Origin: Clostridia bacterium
Lineage (GTDB): Bacteria; Bacillota; Clostridia; Oscillospirales; SIG627
NCBI GenBank assembly: GCA_017453605.1
Contig: JAFTEP010000105.1
Location: 1-5,032 of the forward strand
Length of the DNA stretch: 5,032 nucleotides
Reading direction: 5' to 3'
Part shown: one piece after another, positions 1 through 4,625 of the stretch
How the letters are laid out: each line of letters starts with the position of its first letter
How positions within the stretch are numbered: position 1 is the first letter of the stretch
The notes under the pieces: generated by a model
What the model saw: only the letters and a program-made list of their open reading frames with translations
Told to the model about the DNA's origin: nothing
The model's database searches: none
Position numbers and translations under genes: made by a program

Positions 1-30
1 GCGCACGAAAGTGCGCCGTGTTTTTTCTTT
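1..30 (+). terminator. Rho-independent terminator at left edge
   Basis: A 6-bp GC-rich stem (GCGCAC, 1-6, with GTGCGC, 11-16) closes a GAAA tetraloop, and a run of six T starts at 21. This is the classic layout of an intrinsic terminator reading rightward. It probably ends a transcript whose gene lies left of the window. The stem may be longer, since the window starts inside it. It also forms the first part of repeat copy A, and copy B has the same terminator-first organisation. Confidence 0.75.
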
Positions 31-163
31 CGCCGACCGCCGTCTCTACCGTAGGATGCTACGCCGACGAGTCGGCGGTCGACGAATCTTGCTCGTTGTC
101 TCGCGCTCTTCGGTTCGGCTTCGCGCTCTTCCGCTACGCTCCGACCGCTCCGCCGAAGGCGGC
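27..163 (+). repeat. Structured intergenic repeat, copy A
   Basis: This is a non-coding composite repeat. After CTTTCG it forms a nested hairpin. The outer stem is 34-42 with 73-81 (9 bp), a short helix is 44-46 with 69-71, and the inner stem CGTAG (50-54) pairs with CTACG (59-63) around a GATG loop. The tail begins CGAATCTTGCTCG (83-95) and runs on to GTTCGGCT (113-120). A small hairpin CCGCC-GAA-GGCGG (150-162) follows. The same blocks in the same order and spacing recur at 296-436. The open frame spanning this stretch has no Shine-Dalgarno and looks like an artefact of the repeat. The origin is not known from the sequence; a dispersed element of the REP or MITE type, or a structured RNA, are the alternatives. 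Confidence 0.7.
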
Positions 164-255
164 GACCGCTTCGCTCTCTAAAGAAACGACGGCAACAGCG
201 AAAAAGGCGGGCTGAATATATATAATCAGTCTGCAAAAATGATTCAATAAGCAAA
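164..255. other. Spacer between the two repeat copies
   Basis: No gene is visible here. The stretch contains an AT-rich near-palindrome around 213-229 (CTGA...TCAG flanking a TA-rich core) with a TATAAT-like hexamer at 221-226. No acceptable -35 box is correctly spaced before it, so I do not call a promoter. Confidence 0.4.
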
Positions 256-300
256 CGCGGCGAAAGTACATCGAGTACTTTCGCCGCGCCTTTTCCTTTC
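256..300 (+). terminator. Strong terminator-like hairpin with T-tract
   Basis: A perfect 14-bp inverted repeat (256-269 with 275-288) closes a 5-nt loop (ATCGA). It is followed by a T-rich run from 291 (TTTTCCTTTC). The orientation of the T-tract favours rightward termination; the left flank is only weakly T-rich on the opposite strand. It stands at the head of repeat copy B, as the shorter terminator does for copy A. It would insulate the SOS-type promoter at 499 from upstream transcription. Confidence 0.75.
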
Positions 301-436
301 GGCGATCAGTCTTCACGACGTAGTAACTACGCCTTGCGAAGCCTGATCACCGAATCTTGCTCGCCAGCTCATCGCTCTCTTGTTCGGCTCGTCGTCGCGG
401 CGGTATGCCGCTCCTCCTCGCCGAAGGGGGAGGGGG
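296..436 (+). repeat. Structured intergenic repeat, copy B
   Basis: This is the second copy of the composite repeat. The nested hairpin consists of GATCAG (304-309) with CTGATC (343-348), then 311-314 with 338-341, then inner stem CGTAG (319-323) with CTACG (327-331) around a TAA loop. Two unpaired C residues (332-333) match the CC bulge at 64-65 of copy A. The tail CGAATCTTGCTCG starts at 351 and ends in GTTCGGCT (382-389). A hairpin near 413-433 (CCTCC with GGAGG) corresponds to 150-162 of copy A. The left arms of the two copies have equal length (23 nt from CTTTCG to the inner stem), as do the right arms (19 nt from the inner stem to the tail), although the arm sequences differ. No coding sequence is supported. 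Confidence 0.7.
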
Positions 437-466
437 AAGTTAGTTATTGCTTGGCGGGAGAAAAAA

Positions 467-480
467 CGAACAAATATTCG
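467..480. promoter_or_regulatory. LexA (SOS) box 1, upstream of promoter P1
   Basis: CGAACAAATATTCG differs at one base from the palindromic Gram-positive SOS box CGAAC-N4-GTTCG. It ends 18 bp before the -35 hexamer of P1. It shares the AAAT centre with three other boxes in the window. A phage repressor with LexA-like specificity could also bind it. Confidence 0.6.
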
Positions 481-498
481 GAAATTTGCGAAAAGTAC

Positions 499-527
499 TT
501 GACAAAGGGGCGGGGAGGTGTTATAAT
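499..527 (+). promoter_or_regulatory. Consensus sigma-A promoter P1
   Basis: TTGACA (499-504) and TATAAT (522-527) are both exact consensus hexamers separated by exactly 17 bp. Transcription should start near 534. Such a promoter would be very strong unless repressed, which fits the LexA-type box at 537-550 covering the start site. It should drive the small genes from 723 and possibly the whole module. Confidence 0.88.
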
Positions 528-536
528 AAACATGGT

Positions 537-550
537 CGAACAAATGTTTG
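537..550. promoter_or_regulatory. LexA (SOS) box 2, at the P1 start site
   Basis: CGAACAAATGTTTG differs at one base from CGAAC-N4-GTTCG. It lies about 10 bp after the -10 box, over or just past the expected start of transcription, a position where a bound repressor would block initiation. This is the best-placed operator of the set. Confidence 0.7.
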
Positions 551-649
551 CTTTGCGTTCGGGCGATGAAAGATCTCCCGCGGCTCGGCGGCGCCTCTCC
601 CGCACGGTCTCTTTTCTCCGGGGACAGAGCTTATTTTTTTAAGGCGCGG

Positions 650-663
650 CGAACAAATGTTCA
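650..663. promoter_or_regulatory. LexA (SOS) box 3, in the P1 leader
   Basis: CGAACAAATGTTCA has a perfect GAAC-AAAT-GTTC core and a single mismatch at the last base of the consensus. It lies about 115 bp after the P1 start and ends 60 nt before the TTG start at 723. Box 4 has nearly the same spacing to the terminase start. It may act as a roadblock, a looping partner of box 2, or an operator of a weak internal promoter. Confidence 0.7.
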
Positions 664-710
664 ATGGCCGAACTCTATTATTATATCGGTATTTGCGGGG
701 CGACCCGCGC

Positions 711-715
711 GGAGG
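711..715 (+). promoter_or_regulatory. Shine-Dalgarno supporting TTG start at 723
   Basis: GGAGG lies 7 nt before TTG at 723-725. This favours the TTG over in-frame ATG codons at 657, 753 and 762, none of which has a comparable site at good spacing. Confidence 0.65.
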
Positions 716-722
716 AACAAAA

Positions 723-1031
723 TTGAATACGCCAAACTTATACAAGGGGATCATGGGCGTCATGGATCTCACTTACAAGGACGCGTCGGTCCTGCTCGAG
801 GATCGCGGGATCAAGGTGAACGATCTGACGGAGCTTTGCCGGGCGGTGCGCGGCTACAGCGGACCGAGGTACAGCAGGATGAGGCGCTGTCTGCTTGCGA
901 TCTTCGCAGAATGGTTCGGAGAGCTCGTCGCATCGTCCTCGCCTCGCGAGCGGGACGAGCTTGACATGGGAAGAAAGGTTTTCAAACGGATCGGTGAACG
1001 GTTCGACATCGACAAGGAGGATGTTATCTGA
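723..1031 (+). CDS. Hypothetical phage protein, 102 aa
   Basis: I do not recognise this protein. The predicted product is 102 residues, soluble, charged and probably mainly helical. It has a central basic stretch with several arginines (about residues 40-60, including RYSRMRRC), a helix with FAEWFGEL, and an acidic end (DIDKEDVI). I chose TTG 723 because GGAGG lies 7 nt before it; ATG 753 would give 92 residues. It is the first gene after the SOS-type promoter P1 and two genes before the terminase large subunit, where phages often keep the small terminase. I see no clear helix-turn-helix, so that role is only a positional guess. It ends one base before the next start (1033), so the two genes are probably translationally coupled. 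Confidence 0.7.
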   Translation: MNTPNLYKGIMGVMDLTYKDASVLLEDRGIKVNDLTELCRAVRGYSGPRYSRMRRCLLAIFAEWFGELVASSSPRERDELDMGRKVFKRIGERFDIDKEDVI

Positions 1032-1032
1032 T

Positions 1033-1239
1033 ATGACAGTCATTATTTACATAGCGGTATTTTTTGCGATAGTCGCGGCGGTCGGCGTCGGCGGCGCGCT
1101 CTGCGAGAGCGAAAGGTTTGAAAAGAAGTGCGGCGAGACGGGGAAGCGCGTCTCGGCGTTTTTCGAGCGCGCGCTCGGAGTCGTCCTGCTTCCGGTCGAC
1201 GCGGCGTTCGCGATCTATGAAGCGATAAAGCAGAGGTGA
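1033..1239 (+). CDS. Small single-span membrane protein, 68 aa
   Basis: This is a 68-residue protein of unknown function. Residues 4-24 form one strongly hydrophobic segment (IIYIAVFFAIVAAVGVGGAL), likely a membrane helix with a very short N-terminus. A charged stretch with two cysteines among Lys and Glu residues (24-39) follows, then a second moderately hydrophobic, amphipathic segment (about 43-65). ATG 1033 is one base after the previous stop. The AAGGAGG at 1014-1020 is 12 nt away, rather long. An in-frame ATG at 1021 abuts that site and is too close to be used. Small membrane proteins in phage modules include holins and exclusion proteins, but nothing here identifies either. It is probably co-transcribed with the 102-aa gene from P1. 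Confidence 0.65.
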   Translation: MTVIIYIAVFFAIVAAVGVGGALCESERFEKKCGETGKRVSAFFERALGVVLLPVDAAFAIYEAIKQR

Positions 1240-1242
1240 GCG

Positions 1243-1326
1243 ATGAAGATCAGAACTAGGCGGACGAAGACCGTCAGGCTGAATATCTCGAAGATGCTGA
1301 GGGCGAGGGCTTCCTCAAACAAATGA
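1243..1326 (+). CDS. Possible 27-aa basic peptide
   Basis: A 27-codon frame starts three bases after the stop of the membrane protein gene, with a GAGGTGAG-type ribosome site overlapping that stop (1233-1240). The peptide has 10 Lys or Arg residues and no acidic residues (it begins MKIRTRRTKTVRLN), so it could bind nucleic acid. Its tail overlaps the region just before promoter P2. It could be a real leader or accessory peptide, or chance. The tight spacing and ribosome site are the only support, and no family is recognised. Confidence 0.4.
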   Translation: MKIRTRRTKTVRLNISKMLRARASSNK

Positions 1327-1349
1327 ATATCCATTTATTTGCATTTCCG

Positions 1350-1378
1350 TTGACAAACTGACGATTTTGTGATATGAT
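1350..1378 (+). promoter_or_regulatory. Strong sigma-A promoter P2 before terminase
   Basis: TTGACA (1350-1355) is exact and TATGAT (1373-1378) differs at one base, with a 17-bp spacer. Transcription should start near 1385, giving a leader of about 175 nt before the terminase start at 1561. Just upstream, 1321-1336 is an imperfect palindrome (AAATG...CATTT). Bases 1316-1325 resemble the left part of a LexA box (CAAACAAATG) at almost the same distance from the -35 as box 1 in P1. That partial site is too degenerate to call. Confidence 0.82.
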
Positions 1379-1441
1379 AAGACCACCGGATGAGGGAGCA
1401 CGGCGGGCGTTTTGCCGCGCGCTTCCGACGTCGTCCGGGGC

Positions 1442-1529
1442 AACCGAATATCCCGGCACTTTGTGCTTTTTTTAAAAGCCAAAAACGAACAAATGTTCGC
1501 ATTTTTCGACAAAGCCGGGATATCCGGTT
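1442..1529 (+). promoter_or_regulatory. Inverted repeat in terminase leader, possible attenuator
   Basis: Bases 1442-1457 and 1514-1529 are complementary over 16 positions with a single G-T wobble, enclosing 56 nt. The right arm is followed by a T-rich run (about 1528-1545). The right arm can instead fold on itself (CCGG 1515-1518 with CCGG 1524-1527) directly before that run. Inside the loop are a small GCAC-TTT-GTGC hairpin followed by seven T (1456-1473) and the perfect LexA box. Alternative folds with T-tracts are typical of attenuators. Alternatively, the arms could be binding sites for a second regulator. Confidence 0.4.
1486..1499. promoter_or_regulatory. LexA (SOS) box 4, perfect palindrome
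   Basis: CGAACAAATGTTCG is an exact match to the Gram-positive SOS box and fully palindromic apart from its AAAT centre. It lies about 100 bp after the P2 start and ends 61 nt before the terminase start. TCGACA (1506-1511) and TTTATT (1529-1534), 17 bp apart, form a weak possible promoter just downstream that this box would abut. Confidence 0.78.
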
Positions 1530-1550
1530 TTATTTTTTGTGTTTTCACCG

Positions 1551-1555
1551 GGAGG
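1551..1555 (+). promoter_or_regulatory. Shine-Dalgarno fixing the terminase TTG start
   Basis: GGAGG lies 5 nt before TTG 1561. The frame is open back to an ATG at 1390, but that ATG has no ribosome site and is about 5 nt from the predicted P2 start. The extra 57 residues would be translated leader and operator sequence. Confidence 0.75.
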
Positions 1556-1560
1556 AAGGG

Positions 1561-2406
1561 TTGGAACTGAGATTCGACGCGCCGAGCGAGAGACAGAAGG
1601 ATTTTCTGCTCGGCAGACACCGCTTCGTCGCCTTCGGAGGCGCGAGGGGCGGCGGGAAAAGCTGGGCGGTCAGAACGAAAGCGAAGCTGCTTTGTCTGAA
1701 GTTCGCCGGGATAAAGGTCTGCATAATAAGGAAGACGTATCCCGAGCTGAAAGCCAATCATATCGACGCGCTGACGGCGGAGCTCAAGGACGCGGCGAAG
1801 TACAGGGCGGCGGATCGCGAGTTTCTCTTTTTCAATTCCTCGCGCCTCGCGCTTCGCTCATGCCGCGCCGACTCGGAGCTTACAAAGTTCCAGGGGACGG
1901 AGTACGACGTCGTTTTCATCGACGAGGCGACCCAGTTTTCCGAGGAGGCATTCAGGGTCATCTCGGCGACGGTCAGAGGCGTCAACTCCTTTCCGAAAAG
2001 AGTATATCTCACCTGCAATCCGGGCGGCGTCGGTCATTCGTGGGTCAAACGTCTTTTTATTGACCGGCGGTACAAGAGGGGCGAGAGAGCGGAGGACTAT
2101 TCGTTCATCAAGAGCCTCGTCTCGGACAACCCCGCTCTCGCCGCGCGCGATCCGCTCTACAGGGAAAGGCTCGAGGCGCTTCCCGAAAAGCTCCGCCGCG
2201 CCTGGCTCGACGGCGACTGGGATATATTCGAGGGTCAGTTCTTCGAGGAGTTTCGCGACGTGCCGGAGCATTACGCCGACCGCCGCTTCACTCACGTCAT
2301 CGACCCGTTCGAGGTGCCGTCCGACTGGACTCTGTGGCGCTCCTACGACTTCGGCTACGGAAAGCCGTTCGACGTCTCCTGGTGGGCGATTGTTTACGAG
2401 GGCTGA
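1561..2406 (+). CDS. Terminase large subunit, ATPase part, ends at premature TGA
   Basis: This is the motor of phage DNA packaging. It hydrolyses ATP to translocate DNA through the portal. The 281-residue reading begins MELRFDAPSERQKDFL, where Q12 suits the adenine-binding position. The Walker A motif is GARGGGKS (27-34), Walker B is VVFIDEA with D121 and E122, and the ATPase coupling motif is TCNPGG (151-156). The segment SYDFGYGKPF opens the RNase H-like nuclease, and D263 is its likely first metal-binding aspartate. The reading stops at TGA 2404-2406, right after WAIVYEG, whereas the family continues without a break. The ATPase domain is therefore complete, but the nuclease keeps only its first strand. 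The fold resembles terminases of the Terminase_6 group (family assignment from memory of motifs). It is transcribed from P2. Confidence 0.9.
   Translation: MELRFDAPSERQKDFLLGRHRFVAFGGARGGGKSWAVRTKAKLLCLKFAGIKVCIIRKTYPELKANHIDALTAELKDAAKYRAADREFLFFNSSRLALRSCRADSELTKFQGTEYDVVFIDEATQFSEEAFRVISATVRGVNSFPKRVYLTCNPGGVGHSWVKRLFIDRRYKRGERAEDYSFIKSLVSDNPALAARDPLYRERLEALPEKLRRAWLDGDWDIFEGQFFEEFRDVPEHYADRRFTHVIDPFEVPSDWTLWRSYDFGYGKPFDVSWWAIVYEG
2404..2406 (+). other. In-frame TGA inside the terminase nuclease domain
   Basis: The codons around it read GAG GGC TGA GCA TTT CTG. From memory of related terminases, the aligned stretch is YDG, one variable or Arg residue, then an IYRIRELYG-like strand, with no gap. 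The TGA therefore replaces a single codon, for example by C-to-T from CGA. The next base is G, not the C that favours readthrough. I see no convincing selenocysteine hairpin directly after it. Confidence 0.8.
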
Positions 2407-2940
2407 GCATTTCTGATCCTGCAGTTATACGGCGCCGCCGCGCCGAACGTCGGGCTGAGGTGGACGCCCGACCGCCAGTTTGAGAAGATCGCCGAGATCG
2501 AGCGAACTCACCGCTGGCTGAAGGGAAAGACGATATACGGCGTCGCCGATCCGTCGATCTGGGATTCCTCCCGCGGCGAGGCGATAGTCGACACGGCGGA
2601 CCGGCACATGGTCTCGTTCGAGCCGGGAGACAACAAGCGCATCCCCGGCTGGATGCAGTGCCACTACCGCCTCGCCTTCGACGAGGACGGACTCCCGATG
2701 GTCTATTTTTTCAATACCTGCCGCGAGGCGATCAGGACTCTTCCCGCGCTCTGCTACAGCAGGACGTCGCCGGAGGATCTCGACACCGACGGCGAGGATC
2801 ACTTCGCCGACAGCTTCAGATATTTCGCGATGTCGCGACCGATCGCGCCGAGGAGAGCCGCGCCGCGTGAGGCGGCGCCTCTTTCCGATCCGCTCGAGCT
2901 CGGGGAAAGATACGGCAAATGGAAATACGCACCCGCGTGA
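2407..2940 (+). pseudogene. Terminase large subunit, nuclease part after the TGA
   Basis: This 177-codon continuation is in the same frame as the ATPase part. It carries the remaining nuclease features: PNVGLRWTPD, WLKGKTIYGVADPSIWD, FEPGDNKRIPGWMQCHYRLAFDE (in two pieces), YFFNTCREAIRTLPALCY and EDHFADSFRYF, ending in a proline- and arginine-rich tail. It has no good start of its own. The first ATG is 2608, preceded only by a weak GGCGGA, and starting there would drop the D330 region. Independent translation would therefore not restore a full nuclease. It ends 28 nt before the portal gene. Confidence 0.7.
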
Positions 2941-2968
2941 GGCGGGATAAAAGAATAAGGAGATCTTT

Positions 2969-4615
2969 ATGAACGAAAACGTCATAACCGAGAAGGAGGT
3001 CGCCGAGGCGACAAAGATCCTTCAGAAATACAGATCGGCGAAATCGTCGATCGAGCGGCGCACCGTCGAGAATGAGGAATGGTGGAAGCTGCGCGGGGAG
3101 GAGGTCGCCGCGACCGGATGGCTCTTCAACGCGATAGCGAACAAGCACGCGGATGCGATGGACAACATCCCCTCGCCGACCGTACTTCCGAGGGAGGAGA
3201 GCGACCGCGAGGCGGCGCGCGAGCTTTCAGAGATCGTTCCCGCCGTGCTCGAATCCACCGGTTTTGAGAGAGTATATTCCGAGGTGTGGTACGACAAGCT
3301 CCGTTACGGCACGGGCTGTTACGGGGTCTTCTGGGATCAGTCGGCGTCCCGCGGCAGAGGCGACGTGAAGATCTGCCGCATAGACCTCTTAAACCTCTTC
3401 TGGGAGGGCGGGATCACCGATCTCCAGTCCTCGAGGAACGTCTTTCTGACGAAGCTCGTTCCGAACGACGTCATAAGGGAGAGATACCCGGACGTCGGCG
3501 AGCTCTCCTCATCTCCCGTCTTCACCGGGGCAAAATACCGCGCAGAGGAGATCGAGGAGACGGAGGACAAGAGCGTCGTCGTAGACTGGTACTATAAAAA
3601 GAGGAAGAACGGGCGGGATATTCTGCATCTGTGTAAGTTCTGCTCGGGCAAGGTGCTCTTCGCCTCCGAAAACGAGGAGGGATACGAGGACGGGATCTAC
3701 CGCCACGGCAAGTATCCGTTCTTTATGGACAAGCTCTATTCGATCCAGGGCTCGCCCTGCGGACTCGGACTGATAGATCTTATGAAGAACACCCAGTCTC
3801 AGATCGACAAGCTGAGTTCTGCGATCGTCAAAAACGCCGAACTTTCGACATCTGTAAGGTATTTTATAAGGACGGACGGCTCGGTCAACGAGGAGGAGTT
3901 TGCGGACTTCAAAAAGCCCTTCGTCCACGTTCAGGGCTCGCGCCTCGGCGAGGATTCCATCAGAGAGATAAAGACAGCGCCCATAGACGCGGTCGCCTTT
4001 TCCGTGCTGACCCACAAGATCGACGAGCTGAAGGAGACCGCGGGCAACCGCGACTTCACTCAGGGCGCGACGAACGGCGGGGTCACCGCGGCTTCCGCGA
4101 TCGTCGCGCTCCAGGAGGCGGGAAACAAGCTCTCCCGCGACATGATCTCATCGGGCTATGCGGTGTTTTCAGACGTGGTCTCGCTCGTCATCGAGCTGAT
4201 CAGAGAGTTTTACACTCTCCCGAGAGCCGTGCGCATCCTCGGCGACGGCGGGGAGTACAGATTCGTCTCATACACCTCGCGCGGCATCGCGGCGAGACGG
4301 AGCGAGGCGATGGGTCACGACTTCGGCGAGTTCGAGCCGGAGTTCGACGTAAAAGTGTCCGCCGAGAAAAAGTCGCCCTTCGCGAGGGTCACTCAGAACG
4401 AGCTTGCGAAGGAGTTTTACGCGATGGGCTTCTTCGATCCCTCGAGGCGCTCTGAGGCGGCGTTCTGCCTCTCTCTCATGGAGTTCGAGGGGAAGGACCG
4501 CATCATGTCGAAGCTCGTCTCCGGCGGCGACGCGCAAAGCGGCGGCGCAAAGACGCCCGTTTCCGATTCGGCGCTCTCGGCACAGCGGCGCGCGGCGACG
4601 GCAGGCGCGCTCTGA
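2969..4615 (+). CDS. Phage portal protein, 548 aa
   Basis: This forms the dodecameric ring at one head vertex through which the terminase drives DNA and to which the tail or neck attaches. The start ATG follows AAGGAG (2957-2962) at 6-nt spacing. Several features match, from memory, portal proteins of clostridial phages in the P22-like group: a charged helical N-terminus; the stretch WLFNAIANKHADAMDNIP with LPREESDREAARELSEIVP (about 50-90); YDKLRYGTGCYGVFWD (about 108-123); RIDLLNLFWEGGITD; GSPCGLGLIDLMKNTQSQIDKLSSA (about 263-287, in pieces); and the late motif GVTAASAIVALQEAGNKLS (about 371-389), which resembles the long channel helix region. No stop or frameshift interrupts it, and all its tryptophans are TGG. 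It follows the terminase as usual. The 548-residue length is within the normal range. Confidence 0.85.
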   Translation: MNENVITEKEVAEATKILQKYRSAKSSIERRTVENEEWWKLRGEEVAATGWLFNAIANKHADAMDNIPSPTVLPREESDREAARELSEIVPAVLESTGFERVYSEVWYDKLRYGTGCYGVFWDQSASRGRGDVKICRIDLLNLFWEGGITDLQSSRNVFLTKLVPNDVIRERYPDVGELSSSPVFTGAKYRAEEIEETEDKSVVVDWYYKKRKNGRDILHLCKFCSGKVLFASENEEGYEDGIYRHGKYPFFMDKLYSIQGSPCGLGLIDLMKNTQSQIDKLSSAIVKNAELSTSVRYFIRTDGSVNEEEFADFKKPFVHVQGSRLGEDSIREIKTAPIDAVAFSVLTHKIDELKETAGNRDFTQGATNGGVTAASAIVALQEAGNKLSRDMISSGYAVFSDVVSLVIELIREFYTLPRAVRILGDGGEYRFVSYTSRGIAARRSEAMGHDFGEFEPEFDVKVSAEKKSPFARVTQNELAKEFYAMGFFDPSRRSEAAFCLSLMEFEGKDRIMSKLVSGGDAQSGGAKTPVSDSALSAQRRAATAGAL

Positions 4616-4625
4616 GGCACCTTGA

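Larger units (their letters stand above)
551..722 (+). other. Leader of P1 transcript, no clear gene
   Basis: This stretch of about 170 nt lies between the P1 start and the first supported start codon. It includes LexA box 3 (650-663) and a T-rich run at 631-640. Before the run, CTCTCCC (595-601) can pair imperfectly with GGG and AGAG (621-629, AC bulged), giving a weak candidate attenuator. A 32-codon frame at 544-642 begins about 10 nt after the predicted transcript start, with no Shine-Dalgarno, and ends just after the T run. I do not call it a gene. Confidence 0.35.
1561..2940 (+). pseudogene. Terminase large subunit, full reading with in-frame TGA
   Basis: Read through the TGA at codon 282, the gene gives 459 codons, a normal length for this family. 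All expected parts are in one frame: ATPase (about 1-250), linker, then nuclease with D263, VADPSIWD (D330 candidate) and EDHFAD (D417 candidate). No base is inserted or deleted, so the damage is a single stop codon. Possible readings are a recent nonsense mutation in a decaying prophage, stop-codon readthrough or suppression, or a sequencing error. Other genes in the window clearly use TGA as stop, so a general recoding is unlikely. The rest of the gene shows no sign of decay. Confidence 0.75.

Noticed and set aside
18..215. 65-codon open frame on the + strand at the left end
   Set aside because: It lies across the terminator and repeat copy A, has no Shine-Dalgarno, and its composition follows the repeat hairpins.
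1..436. CRISPR array or tRNA gene in the repeat region
   Set aside because: There are only two diverged copies about 268 bp apart, without regular spacers. No cloverleaf or T-loop consensus is visible.
334..642. 102-codon open frame on the + strand
   Set aside because: It runs through repeat copy B, a consensus promoter and two LexA-type boxes, and has no ribosome site.
676..687. Internal promoter -10 (TATTAT or TATATC) after LexA box 3
   Set aside because: No -35 hexamer with more than weak similarity lies at 16-18 bp spacing.
548..964. 138-codon open frame overlapping the 102-aa gene
   Set aside because: It is in another frame, with no ribosome site, and its arginine- and glycine-rich translation is typical of a shadow in GC-rich DNA.
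1390..1560. N-terminal extension of the terminase to the ATG at 1390
   Set aside because: The ATG is only about 5 nt from the predicted P2 start and has no ribosome site. The extension would encode the operator and inverted repeat. TTG 1561 has GGAGG at 5 nt.
2404..2406. TGA read as tryptophan or glycine by an alternative genetic code
   Set aside because: TGA is a clear stop elsewhere, for example at the portal end, where reading on would run in the wrong frame over the next gene. All portal tryptophans are TGG.
2404..2450. Selenocysteine insertion at the terminase TGA
   Set aside because: I see no convincing hairpin at the required distance after the codon, and I know of no cysteine at this site in the family.
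2425..2985. 186-codon open frame on the - strand, and similar ones at 3509-4015 and 4268-4750
   Set aside because: They are antiparallel shadows of the terminase and portal, with no ribosome sites and no recognisable domains.
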